A program made the translations under genes and the position numbers. The notes under the pieces are model-generated. The model was not told the DNA's origin. It was given only the letters and a program-made list of their open reading frames with translations, and searched no databases. Shown here one piece after another: positions 51,219-62,174 of a stretch of DNA of 62,566 nt (its first letter is position 1; every line of letters starts with the position of its first letter). The DNA comes from Deltaproteobacteria bacterium (GTDB taxonomy: Bacteria; Desulfobacterota; Deferrisomatia; Deferrisomatales; JACRMM01), in assembly GCA_016214985.1 (NCBI GenBank), contig JACRMM010000051.1, positions 1-62,566 of the forward strand. Reading direction: 5' to 3'.

Positions 51219-51824
51219 TTACTTCAAAGTCTCCACCCACTCCATCCGCCGCTCGATGCGGCACCGCTCGGCCCGCACGATCGAGGCGAGTTCCTCCACG
51301 GCGCGGTCCAGGTCGTCGTTGATCACGAGGTACCGGTAGCGGCCGGCGAAGGCCACCTCCCCTCGGGCGTTGGCGATCCGACGCTCGACGACCGCGGGCG
51401 CGTCGAGCCCTCGCGTCTCGAGGCGACGCCGAAGCTCCTGCCACGACGGCGGAAGCACGAAGACCAGGACCGCCTCGGGGATCGTATCGGCAATCTGGAC
51501 CGCACCCTGAACGTCGATGTCCAGGAGCACGTCGCCGCCGGCTGCAAGCGCGGCGTCCAACGCCTCGAAGCTCGTGCCGTAGAGGTTGCCGTGCACCTCG
51601 GCCCACTCGGCGAAGCCCTTGCGACCGATTCGGTCCTCGAAGGCGCTCCGGTCCACGAAATGGTACTGGACGCCGTCCACCTCTCCACGGCGCGGGGGGC
51701 GCGTGGTGTGGGAGACCGAGAAGCCGAGGTCACTGACCCGTTCCCGCAGCAGCCGGATCAAGGTCGACTTCCCCGCACCCGAGGGTGCCGAGACGACGAA
51801 GGCGATGCCGCGGGTCGGGGCCAG
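51219..51824 (-). CDS. gmk: Guanylate kinase, apparently starting at CTG
   Basis: 201 residues from a CTG at 51824. The frame is blocked upstream by the guaA stop (TAA, 51828-51830) and holds no ATG, GTG or TTG before the P-loop (FVVSAPSGAGKSTLIR), which a kinase needs; the first ATG lies after the loop at 51761. GGGAG sits 6 bases before the CTG, inside the end of guaA. Other guanylate kinase motifs are present: VSHTTRPPRRGEVDGVQYHF and LLDIDVQGA. It converts GMP to GDP, following guaB and guaA in the same leftward transcript. Length matches the family, which supports the CTG start; sequence error is the alternative. Confidence 0.9.
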   Translation of the reverse strand: MAPTRGIAFVVSAPSGAGKSTLIRLLRERVSDLGFSVSHTTRPPRRGEVDGVQYHFVDRSAFEDRIGRKGFAEWAEVHGNLYGTSFEALDAALAAGGDVLLDIDVQGAVQIADTIPEAVLVFVLPPSWQELRRRLETRGLDAPAVVERRIANARGEVAFAGRYRYLVINDDLDRAVEELASIVRAERCRIERRMEWVETLK

Positions 51825-51827
51825 GGC

Positions 51828-53381
51828 TTACTCCCACTCGATCGTGGCGGGCGGCTTCGACGAGATGTCGTACACCACCCGGTTGACGCCCCGCACCTCG
51901 TTGATGATCCGGTTCGAGATCCGGCCGAGCAGCTCGTAGGGCAGCCGCGACCAGTCCGCGGTCATGCCGTCCAGCGAGTTCACCGACCGCACGGCCACGA
52001 CGCTCTCGTAGGTGCGCTCGTCGCCCATCACTCCCACGGTCTTCACGGGGAGGAGCACGCAGAAGGCCTGCCAGACGCTCTTCTGGAGGCCGTCGGAGGC
52101 GATCTCCTCGCGCACGATGGCGTCGGCCTCCTGCAAGATCGCGAGGCGCTCCCGGGTCACCTCTCCCAGGACCCGGATCGCGAGGCCCGGCCCGGGGAAC
52201 GGGTGCCGCTCCAGGATCTCCTCCGGCAGCCCCAGCTCCCGACCCACCTCGCGGGCCTCGTCCTTGAAGAGCTCGCGCAGGGGCTCGATGAGCGTCAGGT
52301 CCATCCGCTCGGGCAGCCCGCCGACGTTGTGGTGGCTCTTGATCGTGGCCGAGGGGCCTTTGAACGACACGCTCTCGATCACGTCGGGGTACAGCGTCCC
52401 CTGGGCCAGGAACTTCGCCCCCCCCAGCGCGAGCGCCTCGCGCTCGAAGAGGAAGATGAACTCGTTGCCGATGATCTTTCGCTTCTGCTCCGGGTCGGTC
52501 ACGCCACGGAGCTTCTCGAGGAAGAGGTCGGAGGCGTCCACGTGGCGAAGGTTCATGTGGAAGTGGTCGCGGAAGGTGCGCACGACCTTCTCCGCCTCGC
52601 CCTTTCGCAGGACGCCGTTGTCGACGAAGATGCACACGAGCCGCTCACCCAGAGCTCGGTGGAGCAGCAGGGCCACCACCGAGGAGTCGACCCCCCCGGA
52701 CAGGGCGCAGATGACCGTGCCGTCGCCGACCTTCTCCCGCACCGCGCGGGTGGTGGCTTCGATGAAGGAGCCCATGGTCCAGGTGGGAGCGAGGCCGCAC
52801 ACGTCGAACAGGAAGTTCTCGATGATCTCCGTGCCCCGCGGCGTGTGGACCACCTCCGGGTGGAACTGCACGCCGAAGAAGGGCTTCTCGGCGTGGGCCA
52901 TGGCCGCCACGGGCGAGTTTGTCGAGTGCGCGAGCGCCGAGAAGCCGGCGGGAAGCACCTCGATCCGATCGCCGTGGCTCATCCACACGGGAATCGGATC
53001 TCCGGTGCGGAAGCCCGCGAGGATGCCTCGGGAGTCGTCCACGGTCAGGTGCGCCAGGCCGTACTCCCGCCGAAGGCCCCGGGCGACGGTCCCGCCGAGG
53101 AGGTGGGTCATGAGCTGCATGCCGTAGCAGATCCCGAGCACCGGCACACCCAGCTCGAACACCCCGGCGTCGAGCAGCGGCGCCCCCTCGTCGTACACGC
53201 TCGACGGGCCTCCGGAGAGGACGATCCCCTGAGCGCCGAACCGGCGGACCTCGTCCAGGCTCAGCGTACACGGATGGATCTCGCAGTAGACGCGGCTCTC
53301 CCGGATGCGCCGGGCGATGAGCTGGGTGTACTGGGAGCCGAAGTCGAGGATCAGGACCTTCTGGTCGTGGATGTCTGCCAT
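51828..53381 (-). CDS. guaA: GMP synthase (glutamine-hydrolysing)
   Basis: 517 residues from [20 protein letters not shown]. The glutamine amidotransferase part has the nucleophile in GICYGMQLM and the His/Glu pair in [11 protein letters not shown]. The synthetase part has the PP-loop [16 protein letters not shown], and the C-terminal dimerisation domain ends [18 protein letters not shown]. It converts XMP to GMP, the step after IMP dehydrogenase, whose gene lies 14 bases upstream. Its stop immediately precedes gmk. Confidence 0.97.
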   Translation of the reverse strand: MADIHDQKVLILDFGSQYTQLIARRIRESRVYCEIHPCTLSLDEVRRFGAQGIVLSGGPSSVYDEGAPLLDAGVFELGVPVLGICYGMQLMTHLLGGTVARGLRREYGLAHLTVDDSRGILAGFRTGDPIPVWMSHGDRIEVLPAGFSALAHSTNSPVAAMAHAEKPFFGVQFHPEVVHTPRGTEIIENFLFDVCGLAPTWTMGSFIEATTRAVREKVGDGTVICALSGGVDSSVVALLLHRALGERLVCIFVDNGVLRKGEAEKVVRTFRDHFHMNLRHVDASDLFLEKLRGVTDPEQKRKIIGNEFIFLFEREALALGGAKFLAQGTLYPDVIESVSFKGPSATIKSHHNVGGLPERMDLTLIEPLRELFKDEAREVGRELGLPEEILERHPFPGPGLAIRVLGEVTRERLAILQEADAIVREEIASDGLQKSVWQAFCVLLPVKTVGVMGDERTYESVVAVRSVNSLDGMTADWSRLPYELLGRISNRIINEVRGVNRVVYDISSKPPATIEWE

Positions 53382-53395
53382 GGTCCGCTCTGGCC

Positions 53396-54938
<1,543 letters not shown>

Positions 54939-55022
54939 GGAGCCGACGAACTTCGAGCGGCGACGGCCGGTCCGCCCGGCCCCCGCACCAGAGGTCCTCG
55001 GACAGCACGCCCTCCTGGGGTC

Positions 55023-55051
55023 TTGACACCCCACATCCGCCTCAGTATGTT
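55023..55051 (+). promoter_or_regulatory. Sigma-70 promoter of the cold-shock gene
   Basis: TTGACA (55023-55028) and TATGTT (55046-55051) with exactly 17 bases between. The leader to the ATG at 55110 is about 50 bases, short for cold-shock genes, which often have longer structured leaders. Confidence 0.75.
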
Positions 55052-55109
55052 CGCCCGCGACCGTGGATCGTGGGCCGAAGGCCCAGCAACACCAGAGGAG
55101 GACCGCATC

Positions 55110-55310
55110 ATGGCCAGGGGTACCGTCAAGTGGTTCAACGACCAAAAGGGCTACGGGTTCATCGCACAGGAGAGCGGCCCGGACGTGTTCGTCCACTTCT
55201 CCGCGATCCAGGGAGAGGGTTTCAAGAGCCTCACCGAGGGCCAGGCCGTGGAGTTCGAGGTGGTTCAGGGCCCCAAGGGCCCCCAGGCCGCAGACGTCCG
55301 CCGGGCCTGA
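55110..55310 (+). CDS. Cold-shock domain protein
   Basis: 66 residues: [20 protein letters not shown] with RNP1 (KGYGFI) and RNP2 (VFVHFSAI), then a conserved end ([13 protein letters not shown]). CspA-type proteins bind single-stranded RNA and DNA and prevent RNA structure in the cold or during growth. AGAGGAGG precedes the ATG. It is a single-gene unit with its own promoter and a hairpin terminator, pointing right between leftward genes. Confidence 0.95.
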   Translation: MARGTVKWFNDQKGYGFIAQESGPDVFVHFSAIQGEGFKSLTEGQAVEFEVVQGPKGPQAADVRRA

Positions 55311-55338
55311 TCGAAGCAAGGGTGGGAAGGACTTGGCG

Positions 55339-55362
55339 AGAGGGCCTCTTCGGAGGCCCTCT
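55339..55362. terminator. Strong hairpin between convergent genes
   Basis: AGAGGGCCTC-TTCG-GAGGCCCTCT forms a perfect 10-bp stem with a stable TTCG tetraloop between the cold-shock gene and the converging TerB-DnaJ gene. The T-run is weak on both sides, but the position suits a terminator shared by both. Confidence 0.65.
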
Positions 55363-55376
55363 TGGCGTCTGGGGAG

Positions 55377-56120
55377 TCAGAGGCCCTTCGCGTCGCGGAC
55401 CCTCTCGTAGGCCTGCTGAACGTGGAGGAACTTGTCATGGGCCAGGGCGCGGAACTCTTCGCCCAGGTGCGCGACGCGGTCTGGGTGGTACTTCTTCGCG
55501 AGGTCCCGGTAGGCGCTCTTGATCTCCTCTGCAGAGGCCGACGGCGTTACACCCAAGACGGCCAGATCGCGGCCGAGCCCATTGCCCTGCCCCTGGGCCT
55601 CGGCCCCGAAGCGGCCGGGAGCGACACCGAGGAGCGCGGCGACTCGGGCCAGGAGAGCAGCTTCTGCCGGGTCCACCTGGCCGTCGGCGAAGGCGACCTC
55701 CTGCAGGCACTCGAACAGAAGGCGCCGCGTGGCGTCGTCCGTGCGCCCCCTCACGTCCGAACACAGGGCGTCCACGTCGACCCCGGTGCGGAGGAACTCC
55801 TTCAGGAGCTCGCGCACGATCTCCAACGACTCCCCGCGGTAGCCGAGCCGCTCGGAGAAGAAGCGGCGAACCGCCTGGACCTCCTCAGGCCGCACGTCGC
55901 CGTCGGCGCGCACCATGGCCGAGAGGATGCCGACGAGGTTCGCAACGAAGTAGAACTCTTCCTGCTGCTGGCGCACGGTGGCGCCGTCCGCTCCCGGCAG
56001 CCCACCCGGCAGGGGCGCATCCTTCACGTAGTGACCGAGGATGCCACCGACCACGGCGCCGAGCGGGCCGCCGACCAGGAACCCGACCCCGGCGCCGATC
56101 AGCTTGCCGGAGAGACCCAT
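55377..56120 (-). CDS. DjlA-like TerB/DnaJ-domain protein
   Basis: 247 residues. The N-terminus is a glycine-zipper membrane segment ([20 protein letters not shown]). A TerB-like helical domain (about 50-165, [33 protein letters not shown]) is followed by a C-terminal J-domain with [20 protein letters not shown], where HPD is intact. This is the layout of DjlA, a membrane-linked DnaK co-chaperone. Its start shares one base with the stop of the BamB-like gene, so the two are cotranslated. Confidence 0.88.
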   Translation of the reverse strand: MGLSGKLIGAGVGFLVGGPLGAVVGGILGHYVKDAPLPGGLPGADGATVRQQQEEFYFVANLVGILSAMVRADGDVRPEEVQAVRRFFSERLGYRGESLEIVRELLKEFLRTGVDVDALCSDVRGRTDDATRRLLFECLQEVAFADGQVDPAEAALLARVAALLGVAPGRFGAEAQGQGNGLGRDLAVLGVTPSASAEEIKSAYRDLAKKYHPDRVAHLGEEFRALAHDKFLHVQQAYERVRDAKGL

Positions 56121-57295
56121 CAGTGGGTCTCCCTGAGCCAGTACAGGACACCCCCGTTGGAGAGGAGGAGCACCCCCTGCTCGAACACGGCGGGCTGGGC
56201 ACTCACGCCCGACCCCGGGGCAAAGCGGGCCTTCTCGGCGCCGGTAAGGGCGTCCAGGTCGAAGAGGCTTCCCTCCGACGCTCCGGCCAGGACCCGGTCA
56301 CCCGCGACCGCGGGCACCGTGGAAATCCCGCCGTCCAGGGCGGCCTCCCACACCTTCGTCCCGTCGGAGCGCCGCAGCGCCAACACCGCTCCCGACGGGC
56401 TGCCGAGGTAGAGCAGGTCATCCCCCACGCCGAACCCGGACACTGCTTCCACGGCCTGCTGCCACACCTGGGCTCCGGAGGCGGCGTCGAGGCAGACTAC
56501 GGGGCCCTTGAGGACTCCGGCGTACACCTTTCCGTCCCGGAAGGACGGGCCCGCACAGACATCGGAGAACAAGCCGTCCTTGGCCAGCTCGACCTTCCAC
56601 AGCACCTTCCCCAGCTCCCCGTCCAGGGCCGCCACAGTGCCGTCGGCGAACCCGGCGTAAACCCGGCCGTCGCCCCAGGCGAGGCCCGGCGCACGCCACA
56701 GCGAGGTCCGCCGCGGAAACTTGCGGCCATACTGCCACAGCGGCCGGCCCGTCGCCGCCTCGAGGCAGAAGACGTTCTGATCGCCGACGCCCACGAACAC
56801 CCGTCCCTGCGCGACCAGCGGGCCGGTCACGATCGGGTAGGAGACGTGGAACCGCCACACCTCCTTGCCCCCCAGGCTCACAGCCACCAGGTCACCCTGG
56901 TCGTCGGCGGCGAAGAGCAGGTTGTCCGCGAGCGCCGGGCTGCCGAACACCCGGCCGCGCATCGGAAACCGCCACGCGATGCCCCCGTCGCGCCAGTTCA
57001 CGGCCGCCAGCTCACGGCCGGCGTGGCCCACGTACGCCAGGGGCCCCAGAGGGATCGGCGTCGCGTACTCCTCCGGGGCGTAGCCGGGCCGCTCGATCAG
57101 GGGACTGACCCGGTGCACCTCCCACGGCGAGGGCACGGCGAGGCTGCTGCGCGAGGATCGGCCGGGATCGCCACCCTCCATGGGCCACGCCGACACCACG
57201 GGTCGAGGCGCGGGCGCCGGCCCAGCGGGGATCGACGCGCACCCGGCGACCGTGAGGAACGCAAGGCCGAGCACCAGCACACGAGACCTTCTCAC
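56120..57295 (-). CDS. PQQ-like beta-propeller lipoprotein, BamB-like
   Basis: 391 residues from a GTG overlapping the stop of the PHP gene (GTGA). The signal peptide ends in LTVAGCAS, a lipobox. The mature part is a chain of PQQ-like propeller blades ([59 protein letters not shown]). Length and layout match BamB of the outer-membrane protein assembly machine, but the neighbours are not the usual BamB context, so another periplasmic role is possible. Confidence 0.85.
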   Translation of the reverse strand: MRRSRVLVLGLAFLTVAGCASIPAGPAPAPRPVVSAWPMEGGDPGRSSRSSLAVPSPWEVHRVSPLIERPGYAPEEYATPIPLGPLAYVGHAGRELAAVNWRDGGIAWRFPMRGRVFGSPALADNLLFAADDQGDLVAVSLGGKEVWRFHVSYPIVTGPLVAQGRVFVGVGDQNVFCLEAATGRPLWQYGRKFPRRTSLWRAPGLAWGDGRVYAGFADGTVAALDGELGKVLWKVELAKDGLFSDVCAGPSFRDGKVYAGVLKGPVVCLDAASGAQVWQQAVEAVSGFGVGDDLLYLGSPSGAVLALRRSDGTKVWEAALDGGISTVPAVAGDRVLAGASEGSLFDLDALTGAEKARFAPGSGVSAQPAVFEQGVLLLSNGGVLYWLRETH

Positions 57296-57945
57296 GGCGC
57301 CACCTCCAGCCCGGCAAGGCGGGCCATGTTGGCGCGCACCCGGTCGTACTCGGCCGGGGAGAGACCGGCACCCAGGGCCACGGTCCGCGCGAAGGGCTCG
57401 TCGATCAGGTCTCCCGGGCCGTGGGCGTCGGTGTTGAGCACCAGAGGAGCGCCGGCGCGCCGAGCCGCGGAGGCGACGTGGCCGTTGGTCAGGCTGTGCC
57501 CTTTGCGCGCCGTGATCTCCAGGTGGACGCCGAAGCGGGCCGCCCGCTGCGCGTCCTCGTCGGAGACAAGGCCCGGGTGGCTCACGATGTCGGCGCCGGC
57601 GTCGATCGCGGCGCGGTTGGTGCCGGGCGCCACCGGTTCGACGGGGCTCTCGCCGTGGACCACGACCACGCGCGCGCCGAGGCGGCGCGCCTCGGCGACG
57701 TAGCGGCCGATGAGCTCCGGCGGCAGGTGCGTGAGCTCGATGGCGGGCACCGCCCGGAGACGCCGGCACGCGTTGTTCTCTTCGCAGGCGCGGATGACGC
57801 GCGGGAGGATCCAGTCCAGGTTCGACATGTCCGCGTGGTCGGCCAGCGCGATGGCCCTCAGCCCCAGTATCTCGGCACGTCGCAGGAGCTCCGAGGGCAG
57901 GAGGTCGCCGTCGGAGAAGAGCGTGTGGGTGTGCAGGTCAATCAT
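57292..57945 (-). CDS. PHP-domain phosphoesterase (histidinol-phosphatase-like)
   Basis: 217 residues from MIDLHTHTLFSDGDLLPSEL; GAGGAT lies 8 bases before this ATG. PHP metal-binding motifs: DLHTHT, LADHADMSN, VVHGESP, ADIVSHPG and NTDAHGPGDLI. The family includes histidinol phosphatases and other metal-dependent phosphoesterases; the substrate cannot be told. It heads a leftward operon with the BamB-like and DjlA-like genes. Confidence 0.88.
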   Translation of the reverse strand: MIDLHTHTLFSDGDLLPSELLRRAEILGLRAIALADHADMSNLDWILPRVIRACEENNACRRLRAVPAIELTHLPPELIGRYVAEARRLGARVVVVHGESPVEPVAPGTNRAAIDAGADIVSHPGLVSDEDAQRAARFGVHLEITARKGHSLTNGHVASAARRAGAPLVLNTDAHGPGDLIDEPFARTVALGAGLSPAEYDRVRANMARLAGLEVAP

Positions 57946-58352
57946 CAGCATATCCTCAGGGCACGATATTCGGAGGGCGCCGGCCGCGGCCTCCGAGCGG
58001 ATCAATAGGGCAGAGCGCGACGACCGCCTCCGGCGCCGGGTCAGGGTTGGACGTGCAGACAGAACGCCGGCCGCGGACCGACTCGCAGACGTCCATGGGT
58101 CCTCGCTTCTCTACGAAAACCGAACGAATTTCGAGCACTTGGGGCAGTGGATGTTAGCACCTTCGCTGGCGGGAAGAAAGGGGATTCTCCCCGCGGGAGG
58201 TGGGCGCTCCGTCGGCTCTCCCGCAGCGAGCAACGACGCCGGCCGGGACGTTCCCACCGCCCCCCTTGCTTCGTCGGTTCTCGCGTCGCGACTTTCGCAC
58301 CATTGCCGGATCCTGGGGCGGGATGGACCTATAAGATTTGGATCTTGGAGAA
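57946..58352. other. Upstream region of the PHP operon; no gene
   Basis: About 400 bp with no convincing reading frame. It should hold the promoter for the PHP/BamB/DjlA operon, but no clear hexamers stand out. It ends at the left inverted end of the IS200-like element. Confidence 0.4.
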
Positions 58353-59427
58353 CAAGGGGACGTAGTTGATTCATTGATTCATGCCCACGCTCGCCAAGTC
58401 GATGAGCGATGGCTCCCGGCGAACGCTTTGCTCTCCCCGGGCCGCCGCCCGGCTCACTCCTGACCTGCCGAGTCCCAGCAGGCGACCCACCTCCGAGCTC
58501 GCCAGCCCCAGCACACGCGCCGCAAGGTAGCACGCCACGCCCCTCGCCTCCACCAGCTTGGCGTCCTTTCCCCGCCGCTGCAGGCGCACAGGGTCCACCT
58601 CAAAATGCCTCGCCACCTCCTCCATCAACTCCCCCAACGCTCGCCCCGGGCGTGGCCGCCCCTCACGGTCCTCTTCCCTCCAGAGTCGCTCCACGAACTC
58701 CCCGCCGCCGAGCACTCGCTCGTCGTACGCTTGCGTCTCCCGGCCCCCCATCGCCTCGCCGCTCCCCGCGAGGCTGCGCCACAACCCTCCCCCCACCAGA
58801 TCCTCTCGGCGACCTTGCCCGACCCCCGCCCTGATGAACTCCCGGTACCGCCGCCGCGCCTCTCTCACCCGGGAGCCAAAGCGCCCCAGCACCTCGTCCA
58901 CCCCCTGCCCCTCCTGCCCCCGGTTCCCTACGATCACGGCGTGACCGCTCCACGGGAAGACGTCCAACCCTTCCAGGTCCCGCACCAGCCCGGCGCGGAG
59001 CGGGTTCAAGTGGATGTAGCGCACCAGCTCCAACAGGTAGGGCTCCTCCTGGCACACGATGGACTTGTAGCGATTCTGGAACAAGTGACCGGCCCTCGTG
59101 TGTCGGAGGTTGAACGTCGTGGCATAGCCGGTAAGCAGCCGGCGCATGATGGTCGAGAGTCTCCCTTCCGTGGGACGCACCAACAGATGGAAGTGATTGG
59201 GCACAAGCGCCCACGCCAGCAAGTCCGTCCGAGTACCGACGACGACGTCGCCCAGGCGCGCCAGGAAACGCAATCGGTCTTCGTCGTCCAAGAAGATGGG
59301 ACGACGCTCGATCCCGCGCGCGATCACATGATGCAGCACCCCGGCTACGTCGAGCCTCGGTCCTCTTGGCATGCCCGAAGTCTACACAAATCTCTCCATC
59401 AGTCAATAGATCAACAACGTCCCCTTG
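58353..59427 (-). mobile_element. IS200-like/REP-associated transposase unit with inverted ends
   Basis: The left end (58353-58384) starts CAAGGGGACGTAGTTGATTC and the right end (59397-59427), read on the other strand, starts CAAGGGGACGTTGTTGATCT. They match for about 30 bases with few changes and enclose the transposase gene. The left arm overlaps the last codons of that gene. Just past the right end is an 11-bp unit CCCCTTGGATA twice in tandem (59421-59442). The ends probably form the terminal structures recognised by the Y1 enzyme. Confidence 0.75.
58371..59372 (-). CDS. REP-associated tyrosine transposase (Y1/IS200-like) with DnaA-type C-terminus
   Basis: 333 residues. N-terminal Y1 transposase domain: MPRGPRLDVAGVLHHVIARG, the HUH motif in VPNHFHLLVRP, then HLFQNRYKSIV and LVRYIHLNPLRAGLV. 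The C-terminal part (about 250-325) resembles the DnaA duplex-DNA-binding domain (RGVACYLAARVLGLASSEV, LLGLGRSGVSRA). These enzymes cut and join single-stranded ends and are linked to REP sequences. All recognised motifs look intact, so it may be active. It lies between a housekeeping operon and AT-rich foreign-looking DNA. Confidence 0.92.
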   Translation of the reverse strand: MPRGPRLDVAGVLHHVIARGIERRPIFLDDEDRLRFLARLGDVVVGTRTDLLAWALVPNHFHLLVRPTEGRLSTIMRRLLTGYATTFNLRHTRAGHLFQNRYKSIVCQEEPYLLELVRYIHLNPLRAGLVRDLEGLDVFPWSGHAVIVGNRGQEGQGVDEVLGRFGSRVREARRRYREFIRAGVGQGRREDLVGGGLWRSLAGSGEAMGGRETQAYDERVLGGGEFVERLWREEDREGRPRPGRALGELMEEVARHFEVDPVRLQRRGKDAKLVEARGVACYLAARVLGLASSEVGRLLGLGRSGVSRAAARGEQSVRREPSLIDLASVGMNQ

Positions 59428-59593
59428 GATACCCCTTGGATACCTTTGCAAATTCAATCACCAAAGAGGTGCTCATATCTACTCCTTTCCGAATGGTAAG
59501 TGGCGCCGCCCGACGAAACTCCAGTGAAGAAAGCCACAGCAAGAACCCTTCTCGTACCATATGGTAACGGCACGCTACACAGTGACTATGTCG

Positions 59594-59944
59594 CTACTCC
59601 AGCCTCTTGTACTTAGCGGGCTCCTCACCTGGCAAAGTTATCGTAAGGTCGCTATTTGAGATCACTATTTCAGCCACTACTGGTCCTGCCAGAGCCGCCA
59701 AGCCACCGAGTTTCAGTTTAACGTGCTGTCTGTCGACGAACTCGTAGGTTCCCCCAATATGGCGACCTCTTTCAACTAGACTGATAGTGCCGTCTTTATA
59801 GTACGTCATAACCTCGGCACCACCGATTTCCTGCCACTTACCAACAACTCTGTCCCTTGGGTTTGCTGAACAAGCAGCCAATATTGCTGCCACTGCAAAT
59901 ACGAAGCGAATAGGCCCAATGAGGTGATGACTAATGCTCCGCAT
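59594..59944 (-). CDS. Small lipoprotein from the AT-rich segment
   Basis: 116 residues from the ATG behind AGGAGG; the longer in-frame start has no binding site. The signal peptide ends in ILAACSAN, so Cys lipidation is expected. The mature part (RDRVVGKWQEIGGAEVM, YYKDGTISL, then GGTYEFVDRQHVKLKLGG) resembles small lipocalin-like stress or envelope proteins, but no family can be named. It is AT-rich and follows the BNR-repeat protein by 52 bp, probably one transcript. The stretch 59443-59593 beyond its stop is empty. Confidence 0.7.
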   Translation of the reverse strand: MRSISHHLIGPIRFVFAVAAILAACSANPRDRVVGKWQEIGGAEVMTYYKDGTISLVERGRHIGGTYEFVDRQHVKLKLGGLAALAGPVVAEIVISNSDLTITLPGEEPAKYKRLE

Positions 59945-59996
59945 GATGACCTCCTGACATACATAGTCGTTTCGGCGAACGGGGAGCGTCGCATCT

Positions 59997-62174
59997 TCAA
60001 TGACCCTGCTCGTCTCTTGGGAAACCTGCCAAGAGCGTCCACGTTCTTGCCCCATCTGACGACTGCCAGATGCGCCCTGTTGCCCCAGCTAAGATGGCGC
60101 CCCCCAAAGCAGTATCCTGCAGAAAAGAATAGACCTTGTCGTCCAACGTTCTTGCAAGTTTCCCATTGGCGGCATCTATCAAGAAGATCCCCCGATTCGT
60201 TCCAATGGATATGCCCTCTCGCGTTAAGCCACAACAATTCACATGCGTACTGTTGTCCAATTGCGATCCACCTTCAATACTATAGGCACTAGCCGTACGA
60301 TTTCTGGTGTCAACATTAATAGCCACAACTATTGGCCTTCCATACGTAAAGGACAACATAACAATCCATATCTCCCCTTGTTGGCCAAAACACACACGCT
60401 GATCATGGTGCTGCGAGGCGCTTTTTGAAAAGTCGTGGTCGAAGAAGGAACCAACAAAGGCGTTGTCTTTTAACCAGGTTGTTAGGCTATACCAGTTTTC
60501 ACCCAGGTCTGTTGTCATATACACGGGATACCCCCCAAGTCCGGTAGTTATCGCGAAATCCTTGGACCATGGCAAGAACTGCACGAAGGTCCACACCGGA
60601 TTGGGGAAGGTGTCAAGGGGCAGGCCCTTTGCCCTTGGCACCCAGTTCTTGCCAGCATTGCCAGATCTGTATACATCCTTGCCTCTTGCTACCAACAGAA
60701 CTTCCTCGTTCTCAGGCGACACTGCTATGTAGTTATTGTAGGGCGGGCCATTGTATCTAGTTTCGTCTGATCCGAGCCTTTGTAATTGCGAGAACTTGTA
60801 ATCGCTGGTAAACAGGCCGAACGAAAACGCCAGAAGCCATCTTTTTGCCTTCGGCAGTCTCTTGATGTCTAATAGCAGGCCTTCGTTGTTGTTTGTTACA
60901 TATCTTGGCCCGAAATTAAGTCCCCCAAAAGACCAGCTCTTTCCTTCCTCAGTAGCCCGGAGCATCGCCTTCTGCTTGCCGTCCCATGCGTATATTGCGC
61001 TTTCGTCTTGGTTGTACGTCATAATGTTTATTTCACTCTCGTTCTTTATGACGGGTTCCTCTTCCGTCGAAATACATTGATTGCCCAAAGACGTGTCTTC
61101 AGCCGACTGTTCAGGAGGGAGGAGAAGTGAGAGCATAGTGAGCATAGATACATTCTCATAGTTCTGAGTCGCAGCATTCTTTACTGACTTGTCGTACGAT
61201 CTGTACACAACATATAACGTCTTGCCGTGTCGCACCCAATCAGCCTCTGCTTGATTAGGGCTCCTTAGCGCAATTTGCTCTTTCCATTCATATATTGTTC
61301 CATCCTCAGCAGGATAACCGCACACCACGCGAAAGCCATTCTCAGAGTTGGCACGAAGCAGTACGTACACTGCATGAGGCAATGCCAGTATCTTCTCTGG
61401 ATATATGTCTAGACGGTCCGAAATAGGGGCGTTTGCAGACCAGCTAGTAGGACGTCCCGTGGCGTCCAGGCGTAACACCCCACTAGGGGTAAAGAACTTA
61501 TTGTCTGCAAACCCTGCCTGCATGGAGGCATATTCAAAATTGCTATCTCTCGCAAGCATTTGGCTATCTTCAAGCCACTTGCGTGTTGGTCTAGCAATAT
61601 TTCCATTTGTATATGTTCGTGAAACTGAATACCAAGACCGCGCGCGATGCCCACCAAAGCGATAAAAGCATCCATTGGCTGCGTTTGTGTGCGCGTCTTG
61701 CAAACTGTAGAATTGCGGAACTGGCTTCCCTAGACTCCCGTCCTTAAGGCTTGGGTATCTATATGTGTTCTTCCCGTCCCTTACATATATATTATCACCA
61801 AGGCCAATTATGCCATCCAGCACGTATGCGAAAGGCCCGCTCAAAACATCGTCAGGGACTACATACTTGGCGCCTCTCCATATAGTTGTACGGTCCAGTT
61901 TGTCCCCTGCCGCATATTGATAGTTCCCGTTTCTTGCAAAAAACATATATAGGAACCTATTCGTGGTACCAAGGAGCACTCTGCCTGTGGCGGATGACGC
62001 CCCTATCTGTTTATGAAATAGCGTTACTGGACTAAGTTGTTTCGCTTCGCCGGTTTGTAATCCAGCTGCCGGGATAAGTATTTGTGAGCCAACAACGGCG
62101 CAGCTAATAATGAGACGCTGGACGGACCTAGATGTTACGCTTGGAGGTCTTCTTATGTTGCTTTTGCCGTCCAT
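59997..62174 (-). CDS. Exported BNR/Asp-box repeat protein of unknown function
   Basis: 725 residues from MDGKSNIRRPPSVTSRSV, with GGAGG before the ATG; the longer in-frame start runs into sequence that looks non-coding. A basic N-terminus and hydrophobic stretch (about 18-36) form a signal peptide. Asp-box style motifs occur late in the protein (SGNAGKNW, TTDLGENW, SSDGARTW), as in sialidase-like and photosystem-assembly-type propellers, so a multi-blade propeller is likely. The catalytic residues of a sialidase are not recognisable. Base composition is far more AT-rich than the rest of the window, so it is probably acquired. Confidence 0.7.
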   Translation of the reverse strand: MDGKSNIRRPPSVTSRSVQRLIISCAVVGSQILIPAAGLQTGEAKQLSPVTLFHKQIGASSATGRVLLGTTNRFLYMFFARNGNYQYAAGDKLDRTTIWRGAKYVVPDDVLSGPFAYVLDGIIGLGDNIYVRDGKNTYRYPSLKDGSLGKPVPQFYSLQDAHTNAANGCFYRFGGHRARSWYSVSRTYTNGNIARPTRKWLEDSQMLARDSNFEYASMQAGFADNKFFTPSGVLRLDATGRPTSWSANAPISDRLDIYPEKILALPHAVYVLLRANSENGFRVVCGYPAEDGTIYEWKEQIALRSPNQAEADWVRHGKTLYVVYRSYDKSVKNAATQNYENVSMLTMLSLLLPPEQSAEDTSLGNQCISTEEEPVIKNESEINIMTYNQDESAIYAWDGKQKAMLRATEEGKSWSFGGLNFGPRYVTNNNEGLLLDIKRLPKAKRWLLAFSFGLFTSDYKFSQLQRLGSDETRYNGPPYNNYIAVSPENEEVLLVARGKDVYRSGNAGKNWVPRAKGLPLDTFPNPVWTFVQFLPWSKDFAITTGLGGYPVYMTTDLGENWYSLTTWLKDNAFVGSFFDHDFSKSASQHHDQRVCFGQQGEIWIVMLSFTYGRPIVVAINVDTRNRTASAYSIEGGSQLDNSTHVNCCGLTREGISIGTNRGIFLIDAANGKLARTLDDKVYSFLQDTALGGAILAGATGRIWQSSDGARTWTLLAGFPRDEQGH

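Noticed and set aside
58111..58533. Minus-strand frame ending in a CPKC motif
   Set aside because: It overlaps the transposase end and IS terminus, lacks a binding site and has a low-complexity composition; the CPKC is probably chance.
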